Shown here piece by piece: positions 1-10,136 of a stretch of DNA of 64,000 nucleotides. The position numbers were made by a program, and so were the translations under genes. The notes below the pieces were generated by a model that searched no databases, had not been told where the DNA came from, and worked only from the letters and a program-made list of their open reading frames with translations. Source of the stretch: Cryptomeria japonica (Eukaryota; Streptophyta; Pinopsida; Cupressales; Cupressaceae); assembly GCF_030272615.1 (NCBI RefSeq), contig NC_081409.1, forward strand, positions 529,414,291 to 529,478,290. Direction: 5' to 3'. Numbering within the stretch: position 1 is the first letter of the stretch; every line of letters starts with the position of its first letter.

Positions 1-974
1 TGGTACTTGTGCTCTATGTTGATGATTTGATCATTACAGGGAGCACCACATCCATCATTAGCAAGGTCAAATTTGCTTTGCATGACATATTTGCTATGAC
101 TGACTTGGGTCTTTTGCACTACTTTCTCAGGATAGAGATTTCACAGTCACCTTTCGGGATTACACTATCGCAGCCCAAGTATACTCTTGATCTACTTGCA
201 CACTTTCATATGGCTGATTGTAAGTTAGCACCAACTCCCTTTCTTTCAGGAGTCAAGCTTGAGGCTCAGTGATCTTCTCTACTAGTTGATGCCACATTGT
301 ATCATTAGCTTGTGGGTAGTCTCATCTACTTGACTCATACACGCCTTGATATTTCATTTGCGGTTGGCATGGTTTCCCGCTTCATGTAGGAACCACATGA
401 GCTTCATTGGAAAGCCGCCAAACACATCCTTCATTACATCCAGGGTACACATCACTATGGGATTCACTGTGCAGCAGGCACAGGATTTCGCTTGGTTGGT
501 TACACAGACTCCGATTGGGTTGGCAATCTTGATGATCGTAAGTCTACTTTAGGTTATAGTTCTCACCTTGGTTCAGGCCCCATTTGTTGGCAAAGCAAGA
601 AGCAACATGATATTGCTCTCTCTTTGACTGAGGCTAAGTATCAATGAGCTGTTAACGCGGTGACTGAGACCATTTGGCTTCAGCAGATTCTCACAGAGTT
701 TGGGTTCACCACTCCACTGCTGACAGTTCTACATTATAACAATTAGAGTGCTATTGCAATCTCGAAGAACCCGGTCTAGCACCAGTGGACCAAACACATC
801 AAGATCCATATGCACTATATCTGAGAGCTGATTCAGAAGCAGGTCATTGATTTGCAGTATTGTCCTACAATGGAGCAAGTTGCTGACATATTTACCAAAC
901 CTTTCACCAAGAGTAAGTTCCAGCAGTTGCGATCTCTCTTAGGGGTGTGGGATGTCTCATTGGGGGGGGTCAGC
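1..974 (+). pseudogene. Ty1/copia reverse transcriptase C-terminus and RNase H (decayed)
   Basis: This is the 3' part of a copia polyprotein that enters from the left edge. It shows the YVDD reverse-transcriptase active site (about base 12), then the copia-typical stretch resembling LLHYFLGIEI. An RNase H domain follows, with SDWVGN, DDRKSTLGY and an SLTEAKY-like catalytic region (about 510-650), and the C-terminal ADIFTKP motif near 885. One reading frame carries all of this, broken by at least five in-frame stops (for example at 270, 306 and 646), so no protein can be made. It is followed by a polypurine tract and the start of an LTR, so it is the 3' end of an element whose 5' part lies outside the window. 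Family assignment is secure; lineage within copia was not determined. Confidence 0.93.
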
Positions 975-1232
975 TGACTTCTCCTTCCTCTCTTATGGGG
1001 GGGACTTTTTCCTCTTTGAGGTTTTGTCCTTCTTCTTTGAGAGTCTTTTGTACATTCATCTCTCTTTTGGGGGGAAGTTTTTTCCCACTAGGTTTTCTCC
1101 CTTTCTCTGTTTGCGAGAGATTGCATTGCATAGTTTTTCTTGCATGTGCATATTGTATATGGGTACCTATCATGGCCTAGTAGCCGAGACCCATCTTGCA
1201 TTGTTGACTTGAGTCTTCATTCCCCTAAGTTT

Positions 1233-1672
1233 CACTTAAGGGGGTGTTGGTGTAAATAAATATTCATTATGGATATTATTACACTTTACTTAAGTTAACT
1301 TAGGATAATGCATCTCTTTGTAGTTTGGATTTGAGACACTTAGAGAAGTGTGAACATAGGGATATAGCTTGTAGGAGAAATTCCACCTTTTATGGTCTTA
1401 TTTTGCTGTTACACTCCACATTCGGTGGGTCATCCACCTCTTGTAGAGTATTATATTATTTCTCCTACCTACCCTTATTTCTCATTGAGCCACATGTCAT
1501 GATTGTGTGCTCATACATCCATATGGCGTTGCCTATATAATCAGGCCCATATTCATTGTATTGGTTAATCCAGTTGATCATTTTGCATATTTATGAGAAT
1601 ATAGTTTGTTCTTGTCATTCTTTTGTCTCTCTTTTATACTTTTTATTGTGCCCTTGATCTTGACAAAATCTC
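1233..1672 (+). mobile_element. Copia polypurine tract and 3' LTR
   Basis: A purine-rich tract CACTTAAGGGGG (1233-1244) sits directly before TGTTGGTGTAAATAAA, which begins at 1245 with the TGTTGG start typical of copia LTRs. The RNase H reading frame ends about 270 bp upstream, as expected. The right end is uncertain: candidate CA ends are near 1665 (CTTGACA) and 1672. The left LTR and target duplication are outside the window, so the boundary cannot be checked. Confidence 0.65.
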
Positions 1673-1699
1673 ACAAAAGGTAGAATATGTTTGGTACCC

Positions 1700-2960
1700 A
1701 CTTCACAATTTAATATGATAATTATGAGATCTTTTCATGAAGCTCCTATGCCTGGTCACCCATGTTTTCTAGAAGTTTACATGGAAAGGACTTAAGAATA
1801 AAGTCCTCAAATATATTCAGGAGTGTTCCACATGTCAGTAAAATAAATTTGAACATACTTATCTTACTTGTTTATTGCAACCCTTGCCAAATTTTTTAGT
1901 AAAAAATGAGAAAGTATTTTGATGGATTTTATCACAAGGTTACCCAAGGTCCAAGGGAAGGATGAATCTATGCTTTGGTATATAGGGTAACTAAATTTTC
2001 CAATTTATTTGCTATTTCAACATTGTATACATTAACACAAGTGGCAGATTTGTTCTTTAGAGAGTTTTTTAGGTTACATGGGTAAGCTAGGAACATAGTC
2101 AATGATAGGGATAGCAAGTTCTTGAGCCTATTTCGGCAGATTTTTTTTGGGTTGAGTGAAATAGAGCTTACTTATAGTACTAGCTATCACCAATAGATAG
2201 ATGGAAAAATTGAGATTATTAGTAAGTGGGTGGAAGGGTATCTAAAAAACTACATTTCAGGGCAACAAAAGGCATGGGTAAGATGGTTACACCTTGGTGA
2301 AAACTGTTACAATTCTACATACTACATGTTGAGTACAATGTCACAATTGATGCATTTATATGTTTATGAGTCCCCTAGCTTCTTGGAATTGTTGCTTGGA
2401 GGTATTAGGGTGCCAAATCCCAAGGATTTATCACAAAAGAGTCACGATTTCATGAAATCTTTGAAAGAAAACTTGCAACAAGCCTAAAATCAACAAAAAA
2501 TGTATGTAGATTAGCATTGCACTAAGAAAAATTTTGAGGTTGGTGACATGGTTTACATGAGATTGCATCCCTATAGAAAATCCACTATCAAGAAGAGTGG
2601 ATCAAAAAAGTTGAAGCCATGGTTTTATGGCTCATTTAGGATTTCCAAGAGGATTAGAGAAGTATCTTATAAGTTGGAGCTACTAGCGAATAGTAAGGTG
2701 CATAATATTTTCATGTACCTCACCTCAAGAAAGTGTTGGAACACAATGTAGTTCCATCTTTTGAGTTGCCACTATTGGGTGAGGAAGGGAAACTTATTCT
2801 TATTCTTGAAGCTATCATTGATGTCAGGGAGCATACTCTTAGGAGGAGGAATATCAAAGAGTACTTAATGAAGTGGAAGAACTTACTAGTTGAGGATGCT
2901 ACTTGAGAGAGTGAGCAACCTTTTCAACATCCAAAGTTGAAATTGCTCGGAAACAAGCAA
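1700..2960 (+). pseudogene. Gypsy chromovirus integrase and chromodomain (decayed)
   Basis: This is the 3' third of a Ty3/gypsy pol gene, truncated on the left. In order: remnants of the integrase zinc-binding region (YIQECSTCQ near 1815), the integrase core (MDFITRLPK near 1920, then a YSTSYHQ-type motif and KWVEGYL near 2180-2250), a region matching the usual pol C-terminus (KKSGSKKLKPWFYG near 2595-2630), and a chromodomain near 2800-2910 (DVREHTLRRRNIKEYLMKW, then EDAT and ESE). Several frameshifts and stops make it inactive. The chromodomain after the integrase core places it among chromoviruses; the order resembles Tekay/Del, which is inference. Confidence 0.88.
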
Positions 2961-3350
2961 TTTTGGGGAGGGGGGATTGTTTTTTTTTTAAAGCTAGTTG
3001 CTTCTCTAGCTAGCCATCTCATTGTTGAAGGTGAATTTTGGGGAATTAAGAAACTGATTGGAGGTTCCTAGTCACTAGATTATGTGCTAAGAAGAATGTC
3101 AAGGATGGTAAAGGAGAAAGAGGATAAAATAAAGGATTTGGGTTTCTTGCACAACAGATGAACTAATTGTTGCATCACCTCTATACTTGGACGTCCCAAA
3201 AAACTCGTCTAGAGTATTTTTGAGTATTCAACAACCTCTGGTAGTTGTAAATATGTTATGGGTTAGTGTTTGGATGTGTGGTTTGGTCATCTTGCCCATT
3301 GCTAGATAGACAGGGGGTTAAGACCCATTGGAGGCGCTTAAGGGAGATTG
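2960..3350 (+). mobile_element. Probable polypurine tract and 3' LTR of the chromovirus
   Basis: A purine tract TTTTGGGGAGGGGGGA (about 2961-2976) follows the chromodomain and is directly followed by TTGTTTTTTT, where an LTR start (TG at 2978) would be expected. The remaining 370 bases hold no gene. The end of the LTR is not recognisable, since there is no second copy for comparison. Confidence 0.45.
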
Positions 3351-4850
3351 TCAAAACTAAATTCTATTTTTTCTAGATCTTCATGTATAACATCTATTGT
3401 TGTTAAGATTCTGTGGCATCTAGTTGATATATGGTGAATACATAGTAAATTAAAGTACTTTAGAATATTATTTTTTGGTAGTATTTTAAACAATATTTTT
3501 TGTTGCTTCTCATTGATCTCCTCATTTATGTTGACCATAGTAAAAAATATTGTCTACAAAGTTGACTTGTAGAACACGACATCAACATTACTGTAGAATA
3601 AAAATTATTAGTGCAAGTGTTCCAAAATGACAACTAAATGTTTTATGTACATGATCAAAACATCTCCTACATCTTGAAATCTTTACAAAATTGAAATAGA
3701 GTTTTTAGAAAAAAATTCCAATGATGTAGATTCCATATGTATTTGACGGCTTACTCTTAGAAAAAATTGAAATATATTAGTGTCCTTTTGTTCCTAATAT
3801 ATTGTTATGTTGGATGATGTTTTTGAAGTCAATTTTGTTGTTCAAATCTTTTATAATTACAATTAAAATTATTTGATATTTTACAAATAAGATTAGTTTT
3901 CATTTTTATTTCTTGATACCACATTTAAAAACATGGGCACTTAAGATATTTTGCCAAAACATGTACACTTAGTAGTTTTCATAAGAGATATTTCACCTAT
4001 TTCAAGCATACCTTAAGTTATTGTTATCCAATTTTCACATTAGTGTAAATTGCATTTATTAGGGGGTTTTGATACGTAAGATTTGATGGTTAAGTTTCCT
4101 ACTTTATTGTTAAAAGTTCCAGGTCCTTATACTTGCTCAAATATTTCTTTTGAGGGGGGTTTTAATGATTAAAAATTTGCCTTGTAATTAAAAAAAAAAA
4201 AAATCTTGGTGTTTTAAAGAAATCTTTTTGAACAAGGGTCATTCTCACCTTACACTTAAGGGGAGTCAAAATGGTTGAAGTCATTTTGGAAGGAATGGTA
4301 AAGTCTATTTTTAATGCTCCAAACTCAAAGATGAACCTGTGACTGGAAAAGAGAAAGTCAAAAGTTTTAAGGGAGATGAGCTTGAGTTTTGATCGCATGA
4401 AACCCTAAGCTTACTCAAGTCATTTTTTGTAAGCTTCAGTTTGGGACATCAATGACCCGCCAAGGTCAATAAATGTGTGAGGAGAATAACAATATCATGC
4501 ATGGACAGTAAAAGTTAGAGATAAAGTGGCTTCCATTAACCACAATAACAACAGATGATGAAAAGTAGCAGCAGATAACAACAACTTCTTGTGTAGATAG
4601 AGCAGATGGCAGTTGAGGAAGAGTACCACGGGTTGTAAAGAAAAATAGCAGCAATGTTTTAACTGAAGAGCTTTATTTGTTCAAGTAGAACACCGTGTTC
4701 TCATTAAGCAGGTAGGATTTTCATTATATCACAGCCCATATTTGCTAAGTAGTATTAAGTGTTGATCAGGTTATATGTTATGTAAAGTCTTAATTTCAGC
4801 AAACAAAACTATATGAATGCATTCATCTCTATGCAAACTAAAATTGATAA
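3351..4850. other. AT-rich stretch without recognisable genes
   Basis: No reading frame here looks coding on either strand. There is a run of 13 or more A around 4190-4204 with no element body clearly attached to it. Nothing else could be assigned. Confidence 0.6.
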
Positions 4851-5072
4851 CCTTCTGTAGTCACATAAATCTGTCCACTTAATTAAATGAATACTTAGTA
4901 TTTATTTGATTATTTAACCATCAATTAATGAATTAATTAAATTAATATTTAATTAATTCATCTTAACCCTCTTCTCCTATTAATTAAATAAATTATTCAA
5001 TTTATTTGATTTAATTCACTTAACCAAAATTAAATAAATAAATCATATTTATTTAATTAAATCTTCTCTCAC

Positions 5073-5451
5073 ATTTAAATAAATTAATATTTATTTAAAT
5101 TCCCCCAAAATCCCACCTCTCACATTTAAATAAATTAACATTTATTTAAATCACCTTTATCCTCTACCCACTTGTATTTTCCTACAAATGCAAGTTGCAC
5201 AACTATTTTAAATAAATTATTTATTTAAAATCTTATTTATCCTCACCCACTTGAAACCTTTAATGGTTTCCCTTAAAGTATTCAAACTTGATGGCTTTAA
5301 AGTCTTCAAACTTGATGGCTTCCTTCTATAGTCTTCTTAAGACTTTAATGGTTTTCCTTAAAGTCTTCAAGCCTTTAATGGTTTCCCTCAAAGTCTTCAA
5401 GCATTTTAATGCTTTATTTTCTCATTTAAATAAATTAATATTTATTTGAAT
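5073..5451. repeat. Four near-identical AT-rich hairpins
   Basis: Positions 5073-5100, 5124-5151, 5205-5231 and 5424-5451 each contain an inverted repeat of about 12-13 bp. The first is ATTTAAATAAAT, a TAAT spacer, then ATTTATTTAAAT. The arms of the first two copies are identical while the flanking sequence differs. Confidence 0.85.
5254..5410. repeat. Degenerate tandem repeat built on TTTAATGGTTTCC / AAAGTCTTCAA
   Basis: Short units containing CTTTAATGGTTTCCCTTAAA and AAAGTCTTCAAAC or AAAGTCTTCAAGC recur about every 30-35 bp with substitutions. They lie between the third and fourth AT-rich hairpins. No coding function is seen. Confidence 0.7.
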
Positions 5452-5663
5452 ATTTATCCAAATGCAAATTACACCATTTAATTGAAATAAATGATTTTAT
5501 TTTAATTGAAAATACCAAAATTTCTCCCACTTGCATTTTCCTACAAAATCCACTTGCATGCCTAAACCCCTTCTAGAATTTTCTAATCACTTCTAAATAA
5601 CCTAACCCCTTCTCTAAACTTTGTCACATTCCTAAGCAAAAGGGAAGTCACTTCTCAAACCCT

Positions 5664-5855
5664 CAAAGTCTTTGATAACCATTAAAGGCTTTCAACCTTC
5701 AACCACTAAATGGCTCAAAGTCTTTGATAACCATTGAAGGCTTTCAACCTTCAACCACTAAATGGCTCAAAGTCTTTGATAACCATTGAAGGATTTCAAC
5801 CTTCAACTACTTAATCCCCAAAGTCTCCAATAACCATTAATGGTTACCTCAAACC
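5664..5855. repeat. 52-bp tandem repeat, about 3.7 copies
   Basis: The unit beginning CAAAGTCTTTGATAACCATT starts at 5664, 5716 and 5768, exactly 52 bp apart, and a diverged fourth copy starts at 5820. The first three copies differ by only one or a few substitutions. The array lies in the U3 part of the putative LTR, upstream of its TATA box. Confidence 0.9.
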
Positions 5856-6205
5856 CTCCCACATGGTTAAAACATTTGTTTTGACTCAACCTCTACCCAA
5901 CCCAAAGGTCTCATCAGGCCATTAATGCTTTGACCATGATTATCTCTTAAACATTTGCACAAAGGTTTATCCTTGGATTAACTCTTAATCCAGTGGGTAA
6001 TCTTAATTTGGACTTGACCCTTAGCCTCTAGATAACGATGAGGTCTTCTCAGGCCTTTAATGCCTCCAACCTCTTCTCTCAACCCAATCCTATGTTGACA
6101 CTTGTCACCATTTTATTGGTGTCAATTGTGCACATGGATCCCCAACTTTCAAACTTGGCCCTTGATTAAACCATTCAATCTTAACCCTTCATTTCCCCAT
6201 TTCTT

Positions 6206-6215
6206 CTATAAATAG
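6206..6215 (+). promoter_or_regulatory. TATA box of the putative LTR
   Basis: CTATAAATAG matches the plant TATA consensus and lies in otherwise non-coding sequence, where an LTR promoter would be expected. The start of transcription is not visible. Confidence 0.5.
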
Positions 6216-6617
6216 AACCCTTCTCCTCAAGCAAAAAAGGAAGCATTAGAGTATTGTTGTTATACTGGCATTAGCATAGAGCTTTCTCATAGCATCACTA
6301 TCTACACTTGCATAGCATTTGCTTATCATATTCAACCATCTTGAATCTCCATATGGCATCCATGGCTAGTGCTAAAAGCTGAGAGCTACACTCATTTGGG
6401 ACTTGGAGAGGAGAGGAACAAGGGAGGAGCAACTATGAGCATCTTGATTAGCAATTTTATTCTATGTTTATATGCTTTCTATTTCATGTTTAATATCTCT
6501 CTTGATATGCCTGTTTAGGATAATCTTTTGTTGCTAACACTAACGTTTGTTTCTTGTGCTCTTGTGTGTGTTGCCATCAAACAGATTTTCTAATCCTTTT
6601 TGCAGAGCATCACCTTC

Positions 6618-7379
6618 ATATGAAATGTTAATGATCTACTTAGGAACAAATAGGTTGTGAGCAATATTTGTCTTCCTAATAGGTATAGTTGTAATCGGTT
6701 ATTTTAAAATCAGAAAACAAAACATCTTGGTGCATCACCACAAGTTAGTGTAGTTGTCATTTTCAAAACATTATCTTTATGCCTTTTCCCTGCAAGAGTT
6801 AGTAGTTATAGGCAAATTCAAAGGGAACCAACCCTCTCTGGAGGTCTACTTCAGTTATAGGGTACCCACAACCTAGAAGTAGTCACATGTGTCATAGGTT
6901 AGCTGAGTTTAGGCTTAGCTAGGGTGCAGACCTTGGTGATAACAATTATCAAATTAACATTTTTACTTGAAGAAAACAAGGTTATATTCTCAAATAGTCT
7001 TGAATACATTATTGAAGTGAGACCAAATTCATAAGACATGTATAACATCTTTTTATATCACAAAACTTGTAGTGAGTAATTAATTTCACCCATGAGAGGC
7101 TTATCCTAAGCTACAATTTTATTCAATCAATTTTCAATATCTATATTTAATGAGGTCATATTTAGAGCATAAACTTTTAACAAACAGATATTTAAAATTG
7201 ATTTATTTTCTTCATTGTACTGGTTACAAATTGTGTGCACAATAAGAAAATGAGTATTTGTTTTAACAAGCCATGCCCTTGTTTTGTTGTACCTTAAATA
7301 AATTGAGTTAATAAATTCTAGATCTTAAATTATTTTTTTGTTGGGAATTGATTGTATGTTGCATGAACTATGATTCTTT
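6618..7379. other. Non-coding stretch
   Basis: No credible coding frame or known element was seen. Sequence up to about 6943 has LTR-like character (GGTGCAGACCTTGGTGATAACA) and might belong to the preceding LTR. Confidence 0.5.
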
Positions 7380-7556
7380 TTTAGACTACAAGAATCGAGT
7401 AGCCCGTCCAAAAACTGTAGTGCACCAAAAAAACTTTTTTAACGTGACGAGTGATGCTAGTGCAACATGCTATTTGGTACCACATGCGTTGGGAGAGATT
7501 GAACATTGTGACCTCATACCTACCACAAGAAGCTCTTCCAATTAAACCAGGCCCCT
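7380..7556 (-). mobile_element. tRNA-derived SINE (putative)
   Basis: Read on the minus strand, the head begins GGGGCCTGG. It contains a perfect pol III A box, TGGTTTAATTGG (plus positions 7538-7549), and a one-mismatch B box, GTTCAATCT (7496-7504), with the A/B spacing of a tRNA promoter. It is not a tRNA gene, because no complementary acceptor arm follows. The 3' end toward 7380 has T/A-rich runs. No target duplication was found, so the exact ends are uncertain. Confidence 0.55.
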
Positions 7557-8815
7557 ACTAATTGAACTTTATTCCCATCTATTATTTTTTTTAATTTCTT
7601 CATAAGAAACATTTATTCATGTGGTAGATAAGATATTAACAAGAAGTTGACTCTTTTGCTCTTGATGCTCATCTTCACATTATTGGTTAAAAAGAAAGCA
7701 AGAAATCAAATAAATATTCAATTCTCTCTAGTTGCTAGTAAATCATTCTTGATAGCCCAACCACTATTGCAACACAACACAACAATGTGGAAAATTATAC
7801 CATGGCCCCCCTTGCTAATGAAACCAACAATAATGCGACTATCACAATTCTGTCCTCCAGTTCATCAGATAGTGAAGAAATTAGTGTATTAATTTAGGTT
7901 TGTTGGTTATAACATATTGATGTCTTAGGAGCTTTTGTGTTTTGTATATGCTCCAGATTTCAGTTTAATCATCCTTATTTTTTTGTCCATAGTAATGTTT
8001 TGGTTTGTCTGGAAGCTCTCATATTCTGTTAATGCTCCTAATATGTGTGGTCTAGTATGGGCATCTTCATCCTTGATCTAATAGTTTTGTTCAATGTAAA
8101 TCTTTTTGCACTCTATGGTCTTTGTTTGATACAAAGTTTAAAATTATAGGTGCATTATGGATCTTTTATTAAAAAAACACAAATCCTTCTTTATTAGAAC
8201 CTCTAGACTTTCTACCACAGAGTGGATAATCATAAAAACCCCTCTTAGAATGAGATTTTGAACTTTAATTGAAGAATCTTTAAGTTCACACAAGCTCATG
8301 GGAATTTCAAATGTATACATATTAGAATATATATACCAGATAGTAAAGTCATAATATCAAAAGACTAGTTTTTTATCAAAATAGTTTTATCCACCCTCTA
8401 TAAAATTAATTTTCTTTCTATTAATAATAGAGTAGGACGAATATCTATAAAATATTTAGAAAGGCCACTTGGTCTTTCCTTATTCTCATCATTACTCTCT
8501 CATCCATCTTTTCTAGATTAAAAAGATGCAATTATAATCAATGCAAGACAAATATGTCAAAGCTTACTATGCATGTTTTTTTTCTAATATATATATTTTT
8601 TATTTCAAGTATAAGGTAATTTATGCTTGCAATTATTGATTTTTTGAAGTTGTCAAATTTGTGAAATAGAACTTAAATGTTGATTTTTTGAAGTTGTCAA
8701 ATTTGTGAAATAGAACTTAAATGTTGAAAGGGATTGTTCATATGTTTGTTTGTCTGGATATTGTTATGCTAAGATGTGTACAATTTTAAAAGACATAAAA
8801 TCATCACTCATTTAA
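7557..8815. other. AT-rich non-coding stretch
   Basis: No protein-like frame or element structure was recognised, apart from a local 44-bp tandem duplication at 8636-8723. Confidence 0.55.
8636..8723. repeat. 44-bp tandem duplication
   Basis: Two adjacent, seemingly identical copies of a 44-bp unit beginning TTGATTTTTTGAAGTTGTCA start at 8636 and 8680. This is a simple recent segmental duplication in non-coding DNA. Confidence 0.9.
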
Positions 8816-9560
8816 AAAAAAAATCTTCTTTTTTTGTTGAAAAAAGGGTAAAATTTTATTCATGAGAAAATAGGAATACAACACAAAGGCCCCATACCCA
8901 ACCAAGACAAAAGCAACAAAACAAGAAGTTCCAAATGGAACAACCCAGAAACAGAGCTACAAACTTCTGTCTTCCAAAATTAACCTCTCTAAAATCTCAA
9001 GATAATCCATCTCTCCCCCCAATATCTCAGCCATCAACATTCTCCGAAGCCCACTTCGCCAGACAATCAACCACTCTGTTCCACTCTCTAGGAACATGAG
9101 AAAAGGAAACATAATCCAAAGAACTACACAAGTTCAAAATCCATTTAGCCACTAAAGCCATTGCCAAATAACATCATCAAGCCTTTACTTATTCAACATA
9201 TCAACCACAATCTGAGAATCTGACTCACAAATTAGCCACTTCCAATCAAGAGAACACCCTCTCTCAACAACAACCTTAATAGCAAGAGCTTCCATCAAAT
9301 TATTAGAATGTTTCCCAATACAAATAGGGAAGAAGAAAACAACATCCCCATCACTGCCTCTGCCAATACCACCAATTCCAGCATGCCCTGGATTCCCATG
9401 AGAAGAACCATCTGTGTCAATCTTCAAAACACCAAAGGGAGAAGGAGTCCACCTCCCTTCTCTATTAATCCTTTGCTTGGTTTGATGAGATCTATTGCCA
9501 ACAGTACGACCCAAACTATTGATCCCCAAATAAAAATTATTTACAATAGCATAATCACCA
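8816..9560 (-). pseudogene. LINE-type RNase H domain, 3' half of a LINE split by the CACTA element
   Basis: On the minus strand the frame shows the RNase H start LKIDTDGSSHGNPGHAGIGG (near 9430-9370), then a CESDSQIVVDML motif (near 9190-9230). After a frameshift it shows VPREWNRVVDCLAKWASEN (near 9040-9100), the typical C-terminal motif of RNase H domains of plant L1-type LINEs. The first catalytic Asp and the D in ESDSQ are visible. The frame ends abruptly at the CACTA terminus (9561), and its upstream part resumes at 44699. The 3' end lies near 8816-8870, where the plus strand is T-rich. It is 5' truncated and inactive. Confidence 0.85.
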
Positions 9561-9780
9561 CACTAGTAGCAATATGACCAATAAATGACTACGTGACCAA
9601 AAGTTTCAGTCACGAGACCAAATTTTAGTAATTTTTTACAAGAAAGCTATGAATGACTAAATAAATGACTAATTTGGTCATCGGGTGAGATCACACAAAT
9701 AAAAATGACTAAATAAATGACCAATTTGATAGATGATAGAGAAACTCTAAATAAACGACTAGATAATTGTCTAGCTCTTC
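9561..9780 (+). repeat. CACTA left terminus and subterminal repeats
   Basis: The terminus CACTAGTAGC is followed by repeated words of the form AATGACTAAATAAATGACY, GTGACCAAAAG and similar. Subterminal repeats of this kind are binding sites for the small regulatory protein (TNPA) in En/Spm elements; that role is inferred from the family. Confidence 0.75.
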
Positions 9781-10059
9781 TCTTAAAGAAATTAGGTACT
9801 TGTGGAAATGATATAAAAAATTGATCTTAATATTTTTGTTTGTAAATTATTTATTATTTAAATATTATTTTTATTTATAAATAATAAATTATTTTATTAG
9901 CAGATGTATTATATTATATTTTTTTATTTCTATTAAAAATATAATAAGAATAAAAGTATAACAATTTCACTTGGATTTAAAACAATTTTTGAAGACAAAA
10001 TAAATATTTTACCTTAAATATTTAAATTATTCTTTATATTATCTTAAATTAAAAATTAA

Positions 10060-10064
<5 letters not shown>

Positions 10065-10134
<70 letters not shown>
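10065..10134. repeat. Compound microsatellite (CT)n(AT)n
   Basis: About 13 CT units (10065-10090) are followed directly by about 22 AT units (10091-10134). It lies in an AT-rich part of the CACTA element. Confidence 0.95.

Positions 10135-10136
<2 letters not shown>

Larger units (their letters stand above)
4856..6612 (+). mobile_element. Putative solo LTR with 5-bp target duplication
   Basis: The segment begins TGTAGTCACATAAATC and ends GCAGAGCATCA. It is flanked on both sides by CCTTC (4851-4855 and 6613-6617), as expected for a retroviral-type integration. It has no coding potential but carries a TATA box (6206-6215) about 400 bp before the right end, which fits the U3/R/U5 layout of an LTR. 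The left part is AT-rich with hairpins and short tandem repeats. LTR-like sequence may extend further right (a CA end near 6943 is an alternative), and one 5-bp match could be chance, so the right boundary is moderately supported. Confidence 0.5.

Noticed and set aside
947-1212. Overlapping Phe/Ser-rich frames after copia RNase H
   Set aside because: They lie between the pol stop and the polypurine tract, overlap one another, and show no conserved motif.
5664-5855. CRISPR-like array
   Set aside because: The 52-bp units are directly adjacent with no unique spacers, and the DNA is plant nuclear repeat sequence.
4856-6943. Longer version of the putative LTR ending at GATAACA near 6943
   Set aside because: The bases after that end do not repeat those before 4856, while the 6612 end gives a perfect CCTTC duplication. 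Kept only as an alternative.
7480-7556. tRNA gene
   Set aside because: A and B boxes are present but the acceptor stem cannot form and no anticodon arm is convincing, so a SINE head is more likely.
10065-10134. Microsatellite as a meaningful element boundary
   Set aside because: It lies inside the CACTA element, and no element ends there.
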